Shown: piece by piece, positions 8,837 to 17,606 of the stretch
Layout: each line of letters starts with the position of its first letter
Position numbering within the stretch: position 1 is the first letter of the stretch
Source: Embleya sp049739465
GTDB taxonomy: Bacteria > Actinomycetota > Actinomycetes > Streptomycetales > Streptomycetaceae
Length of the DNA stretch: 64,000 bases
Assembly (NCBI RefSeq): GCF_049739465.1
Contig: NZ_JBMHHY010000008.1
Span: 62,001 to 126,000 of the forward strand
Reading direction: 5' to 3'
Notes under the pieces: model-generated
What the model was told of the DNA's origin: nothing
Seen by the model: only the letters and a program-made list of their open reading frames with translations
The model's database searches: none
Program-made: the position numbers and the translations under genes

Positions 8837-10198
8837 CTACGGTTGGCCGGTTTCGATGGCGTCGACAAGAATGGAGCACGCGGTGTCCACGACGTCGGCG
8901 CTGACATTGAGCGGCGGCAGGATCCGGACCACGCCGTCTTCGCGACCACCGATTTCGATGATCAGACCGCGGCGCAGCGCACGGGCCTGGACGGCGCCGG
9001 CGAACTCGGTCGCGGGTCGACCGGTGTCCGGGTCCGCCAGTTCGACGCCCCACATCAGTCCGCGCCCGCGCACCTCGCGTACCCACGGGTCGGCGAGCAG
9101 CGGGGTGAGTCGGTCGGCGATCTGCGCGCCGCGGCGGCGCACGTTGCCCAGGATGTCGTCGCGGCGCATGATCCGGATCGCCTCGACCCCGGCGGCGAAG
9201 GCGAGTTGGTTGCCGCGGAAGGTGCCGATGTGCGCGCCCGCCGCCCAGGTGTCCAGCTTGTCGTTGTACATGATCAGCGCGATCGGGGTGCCGATGCCGC
9301 TGAGTGCCTTGGAGGCGACGATCACGTCCGGTTCGATGTCGTACTGCTCGAAGGCGAACCAGGTCCCGGTGCGTCCGCAGCCGGTCTGGACCTCGTCGAC
9401 GATCAGTGGGATGTCGAGCTCGCGGGTGAGCGCCCGCACCCGACGGACGAAGTCCGCGGTGGCCGGGATGACGCCGCCCTCGCCCTGGACCAGTTCGAGG
9501 ATCACCGCGGCCGGCCGCGCGATGCCGCCGTTGCTGTCGGTGAGCGAACGCTCCAGGTATTCCACGCAGTTGGTGGTGCAGGTGTCCGGGCTCAGCCCGA
9601 TGGGGCACCGGCTGCAGTAGGAGAACGGGAAGAAGTGGGCGCCGGGAACCCCGTTGGGCAGGGCGCTCTTGGGCGCCACGAGTCCGGTCACCGCCATGGC
9701 GGCGTGGGTGCTGCCGTGGAAGCCGCCCTGGAAGGTGACGACGTCGCCGCGGCCGGTGGCCAGCTTGCACAGCTTGATCGCGGCCTCGACGGCGTTGGCC
9801 CCGGTCGGGCCGCAGAAGTGCACCTTGGTGCGGTCCCGCATGGCGGCCGGGAGCATGGACAGTTGGGCCTCGAGGAACTCGTCCTTGATCGGGGTGGGGA
9901 AGTCCAGGCCGTGGGTGAGCACGCCGAGCTGCGCGGTGACCGAGCGGACCAGTTCGGGGTGGTTGTGGCCGAGCGACAGGACGCCGGCGCCGGCCAGGAA
10001 GTCGATGAACACGTTGCCGTCGACATCACGGACGAAGCTGCCGGAAGCCTCGGCAAGGGCGATCGGCAGGTGTCGCGGATAGGTTCGGGCGTTGGACTCG
10101 CGCCGGTCCTGGCGCGCGAGTAGTTCGGCGGAGTTCGGGCCGGGCAGATCGCAGTCGACCCGCGGTTCGGTCATGGTGCGTTGGACGAGCGGTGCCAT
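8837..10198 (-). CDS. dat: L-2,4-diaminobutyrate:2-oxoglutarate 4-aminotransferase
   Basis: A 453-residue class III PLP aminotransferase. Visible features are CGPTGANAVEAAIK (phosphate-binding region, about 129-142), LIVDEVQTGCGRTG with Asp268, and VIVASKALSGIG with the PLP-binding Lys297. The Cys-containing segment YCSRCPIG near residue 195 is typical of the EctB/RhbA/Dat diaminobutyrate branch. The enzyme converts aspartate semialdehyde plus glutamate to L-2,4-diaminobutyrate. It lies between the Pls-like synthetase and aspartokinase, with GGAG about 7 nt before the ATG. The neighbours make diaminobutyrate the likely monomer. Ectoine synthesis is unlikely because ectA and ectC are absent. 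A related 4-aminobutyrate-type transaminase is a less likely alternative. Confidence 0.88.
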   Translation of the reverse strand: MAPLVQRTMTEPRVDCDLPGPNSAELLARQDRRESNARTYPRHLPIALAEASGSFVRDVDGNVFIDFLAGAGVLSLGHNHPELVRSVTAQLGVLTHGLDFPTPIKDEFLEAQLSMLPAAMRDRTKVHFCGPTGANAVEAAIKLCKLATGRGDVVTFQGGFHGSTHAAMAVTGLVAPKSALPNGVPGAHFFPFSYCSRCPIGLSPDTCTTNCVEYLERSLTDSNGGIARPAAVILELVQGEGGVIPATADFVRRVRALTRELDIPLIVDEVQTGCGRTGTWFAFEQYDIEPDVIVASKALSGIGTPIALIMYNDKLDTWAAGAHIGTFRGNQLAFAAGVEAIRIMRRDDILGNVRRRGAQIADRLTPLLADPWVREVRGRGLMWGVELADPDTGRPATEFAGAVQARALRRGLIIEIGGREDGVVRILPPLNVSADVVDTACSILVDAIETGQP

Positions 10199-10267
10199 GA
10201 GGGTCTCCGATGGGCGTGGCGGAAATTCGGACAGAGACTGGGGAATTCGGTTGATGTGATCGTCGGT

Positions 10268-13200
10268 TCAGCTGGGCCGGGCCGGGATGCCACGCCACCG
10301 GGTGCCGTCGGGCAGGTGTTCGCCCTTCATCACCAGGGACAGTGCGTCCAGCGTGGTGCCGGCGCCGACCTGCGCGTCGTAGAGCACCACGGATCGGGTA
10401 CCGACCGAACTGCCCGCGCCTATTCGCACGTGGGACATCTTCATCACCCGGTCCTCGAACAGGTGGGTCTGCAGCGAGGTCACCTCGGCCACGGCCGCAT
10501 CGTCGCCGACCTCGACCAGGTCGAACTCGGTCAGGTAGGTCGTCGCGAGCCAGACCCGCTTGCCGATCCGGGCGCCGAACAGTCGCATGACCGGGCCCAT
10601 CAGGGGGGTGCCGGTGAGGAAGTTCAGCAGGCTCGGCACGACGAGGTTCTCGAACAGCCCGGTGATCAGCTCGGTGCGGCGCACCCAGACGCCCCACAGC
10701 GGCTCGACGCGGGGCCGGTAGCGGCCGATCACCAGCCACTTGAGCAGCACCACGGCCAGCGTGGAGCCGACGCCGATGCCGAGCAGGAGTGCGGGGCCGA
10801 ACAGGAACAGCGCCCACGGCGGGAAGGCCTCGGCGATCTGGATCGAGGCGTACAGACTGGCGAGCGTGGCCAGGGCGACGAGCGTCGCGGGCAGGGTGAC
10901 CCGGAAGTACTCGATGGCCAGGCGGGCCGCGATCAGGCCCCGGGTCGGGCTGAAGGTGTACTTCGCCGGGAAGTCCTGACTGGCCTCGCGGCGCGGCAGG
11001 AAGATCGCGGGGGAGCCCAGCCAGGTCGTCTCCGGGTCGATCGGCCGGGTCGGGGCGAGCGAGTGCACGCCGAGCAGGCTGTTCTCGCCGAGCCGGCACG
11101 AGCCGGGCACCAGTGCGCCGTTGCCGACGAAGCTGCGCGCGCCGACCTCGGCCGGGGCGACCGAGACCTGGCCGCGGTGGAAGACCGCGGGGCCGACGAC
11201 ACTGACGTCCGCGACGAAGCTGCGCTCGCCGATGATCAGCATGTCCGGGTCGACGAAGCTGACCGTGGCCACCTCGGACCAGCGTCCGGTGCGGGCGCCG
11301 AGCAGGCGCAGGAACGGTACGAGGTAGAGCGTCGAGTAGAGCGAGTGGGTCAGCGTCAGGCTGGTGGTCATCATGCCGTCGCCGATCCACTTGCGAACGC
11401 CGAACCCGCTGCGTTCGGGGTGGATGCCGGCCCGTACCCGGGGCAACAGCACCCGCTTGACGACCAGGACCAGGGTGCAGGTGAGGATCACGAACAGCGG
11501 TCCGGCCAGGACGGTGGCGGCGACCGCCCAGCCGAAGCCGAACTTCCAGGCCACGCAGCCGATCAGGGCGCCGGTGCCGCCGGCGACCAGGAGCGGGATC
11601 AGCGCGAGCAACAGGGCCGCGGTCGTGAAGCCGGCCAACACCGCTACGGTCCACGGGCGTTGGTCGTCCGCGGCGGCCAGTTCCTCGAGCAGCGCGGGCG
11701 CGGTGTCCTGGCGGGCGACCGGCGAGCCGGCCCAGTGCTCGCCGGCGGGGATCACCCGGTCGGCGGGGACCAGGGACTGTTCGCCGACCGAGGCCCGGTC
11801 GCCGATCACGGCACCGGCCATGACCACGCTGTTCGTGCCCACGAAGCTGCCCGAGCCGATCTTGATCGGCGCGAGCCGCAACCAGCCGTCCGCGACCACG
11901 TACGGCTGGAGCCGGGCACCGTAGCCGATGCTCGTGCCTTCACCGATCTCCACGAACGCGGGCAGGCCGATCACCGCCGACAGGTGGCAGCCGCGACCGA
12001 TTCGGGCCCCGAGCAGTCGCAACCAGGGTGCGAGCAGCGGCGATCCGGTCAGGAACGGCAGCGGGCTGAACGCGAGCATTCGGCCGTAGAGCCAGAACCG
12101 CAGATAGGTCACGCCCCACAGCGGATGGAACCCCGGTCGGACGCCGATCATCAACAATCGGCCGGCCAGGAAGGGGATCAGCAGGCTGACCACTATCCAG
12201 CCGATCTCCAGGAGGATGAACCCGGGCAGGTTCATGTGGGTCAGGTGGTCGAGGATGCCGCCGTTGGCCGGCTCGAACACCGGCAGGTTCCAGGCCAGGA
12301 ACATCCGGTAGAGCAGCACCACGGTGGGCAGGTTGAAGATGAGCAGCCAGCCGTACAGGCAGGTCATCTGGGCCAGGCCGCAGCCGAACACCCGGGCGCT
12401 GGAGTGGCGTCGGGGGGCCGGGGGCGCGGCGGGCGAGGTGCCGGCGGGCCGGGCCTCGGTCTCGGCCCGGGCGGCAGCCGCCGCCTTCGCCTCCGCCTCG
12501 ACGAAGCCCGCCAGTCCCCGGATGGTGGGATGCGCGTACAGGTCGCCCATCGCCACCCCCTGCAACCGGGTCTCGCGGCGCATCCGGGAGATCAGTCGCG
12601 CGGCGGCCATCGAGTGGCCGCCCAGGTCGCAGAAGAAGTCGTCCTCGACGGAGACCGCCTCGCCGCCGAGCACCTCCTTCCACATCACGGCCAGCTGCTC
12701 CTCCAGACCTGTCGCGGGTGCGACATGCGTGGTGGTGCGCCGGTTCAGCGGCGGCGAGGTGGGCGCCGGCAGCGCGGCCCGGTCGACCTTGTCGGCGGCC
12801 AGGAGCGGGAATTCGGGCAGCACCTCGACGAAGGACGGGATCATGTAGTCCGGCAGTCGGCTCTGCAACGACACCCGCAACCGATCGCGCAGGCGGTCGT
12901 GGTCGTGGGCGTCGCCGTTGGCCCGGTCGGAGAGCGTGACGTAGCCGATCAGGTCCTGGACCACGCCGTCCTGTGCCAGCGGGGTCACCACGGCGTTCTC
13001 GATCGCGGTGTCCTCGCGCAACACCTCCTCGATCTCGGCCAGTTCGATCCGGTAGCCGCGGATCTTGACCTGGGTGTCGACCCGGCCCAGGTATTCGATC
13101 TCGCCGTTGGGGGTGAATCGGCCCAGGTCGCCGGTGCGGTAGACGCGCGGTACCTCGGCGCGGTCCGCCTCGACGGGGTTGGACACGAAACGTTCGGCGG

Positions 13201-14347
13201 TGAGTTCGGGCCGGTTGACGTAGCCGATGGCCACCCCCGGGCCGCCGACGCAGATCTCGCCGCCGGTGCCCTCGGCGACCGGGCGCAGTTGCTCGTCCAG
13301 GATGTAGACGCGGTAGGTGGGCAGCGGGATGCCGATCGTCACGGCCCGGTTGGGGGCCAGTTCGCCGCAGGTGGCGGTGACGGTGGTCTCGGTGGGCCCG
13401 TACGCGTTGAGGATCCGTCGGCCCGGTTGCGTCCAGCGTCGGACCAGGTCCGGCGGGCAGGCCTCGCCGCTGACCAACAGGGTGCGCAGCCGGGGGAGTT
13501 CGGCCTCGATGGTGGTCAACAGCGTGGGTACGCAGCACAACACGGTGATCGTGTTGGCCAGCAGGAACTCGCTCAGACCATGGCCCACCCGGCGGCCGTC
13601 GGTGGGGCCGGCGACCAGGGTGGCGCCGGCGATCCAGGCGGGCCAGATCTCCTCCACCGAGAAGTCGAAGGCGATCGACAACCCCTGGTAGACCCGGTCC
13701 TCGGCGCCCACCTGGTAGATCGGGGTGACCACGCGCAGGAAGTTGACGATGCTCTCGTGCGATACGGCCACCCCCTTGGGTCGGCCGGTGGTACCGGAGG
13801 TGTAGATCACATACGAGCACGCGGACGGCTCGATGTCGACGTCGAGCCGAGCGGCGGACTGCTCGGCCAGTTCGTGGGCGATCGTGTCGAGTTCGAGGTG
13901 GGGGCAGGGCAGATCGGTGGTGCGGTGGCGCATCCCGGACGTGGTGACCAGGTCGCACAGTTCGGCGTCCTCGGCGATGAAGGCGATACGTTCGGCCGGG
14001 AACGAGGGGTCGAGTGGGACGTAGGCCGCGCCGGTCTTGATCACCGCGAGCAGCGCGATGTAGGAGTCGACCGAGCGCTCCAGCAGGATGCCGACGGTGC
14101 GGCCCGAAGTCGCCCCACGAGACCTCAGCAGATTCGCCAGCCGGTTGGCCAGCGAATCTACTTCCGCGTAACTTAGCTCGGCGTTCTCGCAGACGATCGC
14201 GATTGCGTCGGGATTGCGGTCGCAGGAGTGCTCGAAGAAATGTGGAAGGGCGCTGATCGGCGACTCGTCGAGAGCGGTCGCGGGCCGCGTCGGAGCGCGG
14301 ACCAGCGCCGACTTCGCTGGTCCCGGGGCGGATCTCACATGGGTCAT
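10268..14347 (-). CDS. Pls-like membrane homopoly(amino acid) synthetase, probably for poly-diaminobutyrate
   Basis: This 1359-residue protein has the architecture of epsilon-poly-L-lysine synthetase. It has an adenylation domain (about 30-530, with YTSGTTGRPKGV and NAYGPTETT), a carrier domain (about 545-620, LGGHSMAAA), then six membrane segments in three pairs, each pair followed by a left-handed hexapeptide domain (about 760-890, 960-1090 and 1250-1359). In Pls these domains catalyse iterative peptide bond formation between activated monomers. The eye-aligned A-domain pocket reads D-F-E-C-L-S-A-V-T-K; Glu at the third position could bind a side-chain amine. The ATG follows GAGG by 7 nt. 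Downstream dat and ask supply diaminobutyrate, so a cationic poly-diaminobutyrate is inferred. Polylysine or another diamino acid polymer remains possible. Confidence 0.88.
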   Translation of the reverse strand: MTHVRSAPGPAKSALVRAPTRPATALDESPISALPHFFEHSCDRNPDAIAIVCENAELSYAEVDSLANRLANLLRSRGATSGRTVGILLERSVDSYIALLAVIKTGAAYVPLDPSFPAERIAFIAEDAELCDLVTTSGMRHRTTDLPCPHLELDTIAHELAEQSAARLDVDIEPSACSYVIYTSGTTGRPKGVAVSHESIVNFLRVVTPIYQVGAEDRVYQGLSIAFDFSVEEIWPAWIAGATLVAGPTDGRRVGHGLSEFLLANTITVLCCVPTLLTTIEAELPRLRTLLVSGEACPPDLVRRWTQPGRRILNAYGPTETTVTATCGELAPNRAVTIGIPLPTYRVYILDEQLRPVAEGTGGEICVGGPGVAIGYVNRPELTAERFVSNPVEADRAEVPRVYRTGDLGRFTPNGEIEYLGRVDTQVKIRGYRIELAEIEEVLREDTAIENAVVTPLAQDGVVQDLIGYVTLSDRANGDAHDHDRLRDRLRVSLQSRLPDYMIPSFVEVLPEFPLLAADKVDRAALPAPTSPPLNRRTTTHVAPATGLEEQLAVMWKEVLGGEAVSVEDDFFCDLGGHSMAAARLISRMRRETRLQGVAMGDLYAHPTIRGLAGFVEAEAKAAAAARAETEARPAGTSPAAPPAPRRHSSARVFGCGLAQMTCLYGWLLIFNLPTVVLLYRMFLAWNLPVFEPANGGILDHLTHMNLPGFILLEIGWIVVSLLIPFLAGRLLMIGVRPGFHPLWGVTYLRFWLYGRMLAFSPLPFLTGSPLLAPWLRLLGARIGRGCHLSAVIGLPAFVEIGEGTSIGYGARLQPYVVADGWLRLAPIKIGSGSFVGTNSVVMAGAVIGDRASVGEQSLVPADRVIPAGEHWAGSPVARQDTAPALLEELAAADDQRPWTVAVLAGFTTAALLLALIPLLVAGGTGALIGCVAWKFGFGWAVAATVLAGPLFVILTCTLVLVVKRVLLPRVRAGIHPERSGFGVRKWIGDGMMTTSLTLTHSLYSTLYLVPFLRLLGARTGRWSEVATVSFVDPDMLIIGERSFVADVSVVGPAVFHRGQVSVAPAEVGARSFVGNGALVPGSCRLGENSLLGVHSLAPTRPIDPETTWLGSPAIFLPRREASQDFPAKYTFSPTRGLIAARLAIEYFRVTLPATLVALATLASLYASIQIAEAFPPWALFLFGPALLLGIGVGSTLAVVLLKWLVIGRYRPRVEPLWGVWVRRTELITGLFENLVVPSLLNFLTGTPLMGPVMRLFGARIGKRVWLATTYLTEFDLVEVGDDAAVAEVTSLQTHLFEDRVMKMSHVRIGAGSSVGTRSVVLYDAQVGAGTTLDALSLVMKGEHLPDGTRWRGIPARPS

Positions 14348-14371
14348 GACGCATCCTCGTGTGGGATTTAT

Positions 14372-14405
14372 GTAAACCCGGTTGAATTATTTGATTCGTG
14401 TTTAC
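14372..14405. promoter_or_regulatory. AT-rich promoter region with inverted repeat upstream of the polymer operon
   Basis: GTAAAC (14372-14377) and GTTTAC (14400-14405) form an inverted repeat with a 22-nt spacer. The stretch is strikingly A/T-rich for this genome and ends 25 bp before the synthetase start. It is the most likely promoter/operator area of the reverse-strand operon. The binding protein is unknown. Confidence 0.4.
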
Positions 14406-14744
14406 CTGATTGTTGATCCACATACGTGGTGGGTACCGCTATCTGTCGACGCCCGACCGGTGAGCAGTACCGGTATCCGGGCAGGCGTCGTCCGTGCAGG
14501 TGAGCAGCCGTGTGGCGGCCCCCAAACCCGCGGCCTCCGGCTCCTGGTTGAGCAGCCCCGTCGGATCGTGCGGCGGATTCCGGCGAACCGCCGAGGCGCA
14601 ACGAACGCGCACACGAAATGACGTTGCCCAGGAGGACGAAACCGCGACGAGCGAGCCGGTAAGGATCGCTCGCGCCACTCTTCCACCGACAGCCGATGCT
14701 ATGACGACAACAGTGGTGCGACTTCCCCGGCAATTCGAAGCCAA

Positions 14745-14767
14745 GATCGTTCCGGATGGGAACGATC
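14745..14767. promoter_or_regulatory. Perfect 9-bp inverted repeat, operator or hairpin
   Basis: GATCGTTCC and GGAACGATC are separated by GGATG. It lies about 400 bp upstream of the polymer synthetase start, in a region without coding features. It could be a regulator binding site or an RNA hairpin; nothing in the sequence decides between them. Confidence 0.4.
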
Positions 14768-15001
14768 ACGATCCCGCTGCCTTTTGCGACCAAGTTTCGA
14801 GCCTGCACTTTCTTTGCGGTCGCGGTCGAAGTCGAAATGAAAACTAGGTTCGGGGGTGTCGGCGCGAACAGGTGATTACGAGCCAACGTGCGGTGGCCCG
14901 TTGGCAGGGGTGTGGGAACACGGACGGTGACCGGGTGGTGACCCTTCGCCCGATCGGGTCGAACGGCGGGCGCAATCCGCCCGCCGGGGCCGAATCCGGG
15001 A

Positions 15002-15019
15002 CGAGGGGAGCGCCCCTCG
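15002..15019. terminator. Small hairpin CGAGGGG-AGCG-CCCCTCG
   Basis: A 7-bp stem with a 4-nt loop in the intergenic region. It is short, so it may be a weak terminator or simply fortuitous. Confidence 0.3.
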
Positions 15020-15596
15020 GGGGTTCTCTAGGGGGTCCCTCGGCGACCGTGCGGCGGAGCCGAAACCAACCCCGTCACCTGGGGGTCGTCGGGAGGCGCG
15101 GTCGCCGCGCCCGGCCTCTTCGGCGGGTCGAACCCCTACCGGGTGGGGAGTTCGAGCGTGGTCGTCCCGGCGGCGCGAATCGACACGTGTCGCCTGACCT
15201 GATGGAGTCGCTCACCCACACAGCGTAGCCGACGCGTGGTCTCGGGAGTGAGATCCAGCCATCCGGGGGGCATGAAATCTCGCCTGGGGCCGTCGAGGGG
15301 CCGTACTGGCGTGTAAAGACTCCCTCACGGTTGCCTCTCGGTTGTTTCTCGGCATGTCGAGGGCCGCAGTTTCGTCCAGCGCGGCGCGGCCGTCCCGGGC
15401 CGCCCGCCGCGGACTCGACCCGACACATCGGCAGGTCGGCGAAGTGCCAACCGGCCCAGACGAGTTCACCCACTCTTCAACGTCGGGTCGAACGATGGCC
15501 ACGCAACCTGCGGGAGCACCCTCGAATCCATGGTTCTTGACGCCCAACGAGCGCAACCCGGTCATGGGAACGGCGGACGCGCCACAGACTGGGGGC

Positions 15597-16835
15597 ATGA
15601 CGCACAACGCCTCGCCGGTCGAGCCGGCGGCCCAGTGCCCTCTACCGGAACCTTTGCCACCGCACCGCAGCTCGTCCTCGAAACGACTCGTCGGCGTGGA
15701 CCTCGCCCGCGGGCTGGCCGTCTTCGGGATGTACGCCGCACACGTGGGACCCGACCCCGCCGAAGGCGGGCTCACCGGCTTCGTGATGGAGCTGACACAC
15801 GGCAGAGCCTCGGCCCTGTTCGCCTTCCTGGCCGGCTTCTCCCTCGTCCTGATCACCGGCCGCGAGCGGCCACTGACCGGCCGCGCCGGCCGGCAGGCGA
15901 TCGGCCGCGTGCTGATCCGCGCCTTCGTCCTGATCGTCGTGGGCACGGCGCTGACCAAGACCGGCACCCCCGTCGACGTGATCCTCGCCTTCTACGGCCT
16001 GTACTTCGTGCTGGCGCTGCCGCTGTATCGGCTGCGCGCCGGCACGCTCGCGGCAATCGCCGCCGGCACCGCACTCGTGCTGCCACAGGTGCTGCACGTG
16101 GTCCAGGCGTCCATCCACGACGGGAACTGGGCGCAGAGTGTGATCCGCTACGATCCGTTCGCCCGGATCAGCGGCACCCAGGGCTTCCTAGATCTGCTGT
16201 TCACCGGCAACTACCCGGCCCTGAGCTGGATCTCCTTCGTCATCGCGGGCATGGCCACCGCCCGACTCGACCTCCGCTCGACCGCCGTGCGGCTGCGCCT
16301 GGCCGCCGTCGGCGGCGCGCTGGTCGTCCTCGGCCACGGCGGCTCCTGGCTGGCCCTGCGGCTGTTCCCGGACGCCGTGGACACCATCGGCGAGACCGGC
16401 GGCGCCGGGTACAACGCGCCCACCTCGGCCTGGTGGTCGGACACGGCCGGCTTCCCACCGAAGAGCCCGCCCGCCGGCTGGCTGGCTGCCGGCTCACCGC
16501 ACAGCGAGACCACCTTCTCCATCCTGGGCGCCACCGGCGTCGCCCTGATCGTGCTGGTCGGCTGTCTGTTCGCGATCGACCGACTCCCGCGCGTACGCCG
16601 AGCGGCCCGCCCGATCATCGCGGTGGGCACCATGTCTCTGACCGCGTACGTGCTCAACATCGTCGGCATCCGACTGCTCGACATCCGGGACGTCCCCGGC
16701 TCCTCGCTGTCCACCCTGCTCGGCTTCTGCGTGGTGGCCGCGCTGTTCGCCGTGGCCTGGCTGCGCTACTTCCGCAGAGGCCCCCTGGAATACCTCCTCA
16801 ACAGCGCCACGAAGCTCGCCCGCTACGTCAAGTAG
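15597..16835 (+). CDS. DUF418/DUF1624-type multi-pass membrane protein (acyltransferase-like)
   Basis: About 412 residues with the family opening RLVGVDLARGLAVFGMYAAH near residue 25, followed by roughly ten hydrophobic segments. SARALFAF-like and PALSWISFVIAGM segments and a C-terminal pair of helices with a basic end fit the heparan-alpha-glucosaminide acetyltransferase-like/DUF418 superfamily of inner-membrane proteins. Biochemical function is unknown for most actinomycete members. Start choice is uncertain: the ATG at 15597 gives the usual short N-terminus, whereas ATGs at 15564 and 15495 are in frame; none has a strong ribosome binding site. The stop overlaps the end of the reverse-strand oxidase remnant by 13 bp. 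Confidence 0.78.
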   Translation: MTHNASPVEPAAQCPLPEPLPPHRSSSSKRLVGVDLARGLAVFGMYAAHVGPDPAEGGLTGFVMELTHGRASALFAFLAGFSLVLITGRERPLTGRAGRQAIGRVLIRAFVLIVVGTALTKTGTPVDVILAFYGLYFVLALPLYRLRAGTLAAIAAGTALVLPQVLHVVQASIHDGNWAQSVIRYDPFARISGTQGFLDLLFTGNYPALSWISFVIAGMATARLDLRSTAVRLRLAAVGGALVVLGHGGSWLALRLFPDAVDTIGETGGAGYNAPTSAWWSDTAGFPPKSPPAGWLAAGSPHSETTFSILGATGVALIVLVGCLFAIDRLPRVRRAARPIIAVGTMSLTAYVLNIVGIRLLDIRDVPGSSLSTLLGFCVVAALFAVAWLRYFRRGPLEYLLNSATKLARYVK

Positions 16836-17298
16836 GCCCGCGCGGATCGGGGAGGGTCATGCGGGGGGTCGACGGCCGGCGTGTACCGGAACACGTCGCG
16901 GGGGTCCCGGCGCGCCTGCACGCGTTGCAGGCGGGGGTAACCGTCCCGGTAGTACAGGGTGTGCCAGGCGGTGCCGGAGGTGTTCCAGACGGGCTCGGCC
17001 GGGTCGACGACGGGGACGCGCACGGAGGGGTCGGTGGTGAGGTTCTCGAAACAATGGCCGCCGTTTGCGGACCGCGACGCGCCGCCCGCCGCGGATCGCG
17101 TCCCGGGTGGCGCGCACGACCTGATCGGTCGAGCCGAGTACGCGGATCTCGTCGGGGCGGGCCGACGAAGCGGAAGTTGCGGCCGCGTGGCAGGCCGCCG
17201 CAGCGGATCTCGTCCGGGCGGACGGTGACGGGTCCGAAGGCGGTCGGGCGCACGGTGGCGCGGCACCAGCGACCGCGCCACCGTGCGTCCGACTCCAC
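16823..17298 (-). pseudogene. Decayed FAD-linked (berberine-bridge type) oxidoreductase
   Basis: Pieces of one protein are spread over three frames. From a GTG at 17298 (GAGG upstream) comes VTVRPDEIRCGG and NFRFVG. After one extra C near 17150 the frame continues RPDEIRVLGSTDQVVRATRD and RVAVR. After one extra A near 17063 it continues NGGHCFENLTTDPSVRV, the FAD-attachment region. The text then jumps directly to the C-terminal BBE region, YRDGYPRLQRVQARRDPRDVF, so most of the middle (roughly 300 residues) is deleted. The intact family oxidises small molecules using bicovalently bound FAD. Two frameshifts plus a deletion make it non-functional. Confidence 0.8.
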
Positions 17299-17434
17299 GA
17301 GCCGGATCCTCGTGTACCGCCCATTTCGCCACCGGCCGTGCGTCGGCGGCACGCCCACGGCGTACCGTCCGGCGCCTGCCTCGGACCCGACGAGCCGTCC
17401 ATGCGCCGGGTCTTGGGTGCATAGCGCGCCCCCT

Positions 17435-17474
17435 ACCGGGGAAACACCGGAACGTTTTCGGTGGGTGTCCCGGT
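17435..17474. promoter_or_regulatory. Nested dyad upstream of the P450 gene
   Basis: ACCGGG (17435) pairs with CCCGGT (17469) and inside it CACCG (17445) pairs with CGGTG (17459). It lies 130 bp before the P450 start in a gene-free stretch (17299-17606). It may be an operator or the terminator of a lost gene. Confidence 0.3.
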
Positions 17475-17533
17475 CGCGCCCTCCCCGTCGGGTACGCCGC
17501 ATGCCCTCCCCTTGGCGATCCGGCGAGCGACCG

Positions 17534-17592
17534 GGCGACGACCACCGCCCGACCACTGCCCGACCACCGCCCGACGACCGCCCGACGACCGC
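17534..17592. repeat. Short tandem repeat, units like CGACCACCGCC
   Basis: About five imperfect 10-11-bp copies of CGACCACCGCC/CGACGACCGCC end immediately before the ribosome binding site of the P450 gene. They probably lie within its leader. Copy number may vary between strains by slippage. Confidence 0.6.
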
Positions 17593-17606
17593 TCGCGAGG
17601 AGCCGT

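Larger units (their letters stand above)
14406..15596. other. Long intergenic region without a convincing gene
   Basis: About 1.2 kb between the divergently oriented polymer synthetase and the DUF418-like membrane protein. Frames are open because of the G/C content, but none shows a ribosome binding site with coherent protein features. It contains the inverted repeats listed at 14745 and 15002, and presumably promoters for both flanking genes. Confidence 0.5.

Noticed and set aside
7487..10198. Ectoine biosynthesis cluster
   Set aside because: The aminotransferase and aspartokinase resemble ectoine gene partners, but ectA, ectC and ectD are absent and the third gene is a Pls-like synthetase.
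10181..14176. 1331-codon forward frame opposite the polymer synthetase
   Set aside because: Composition is Gly/Gln/Arg/Asp low complexity without any domain; the reverse frame is clearly A-T-membrane-hexapeptide.
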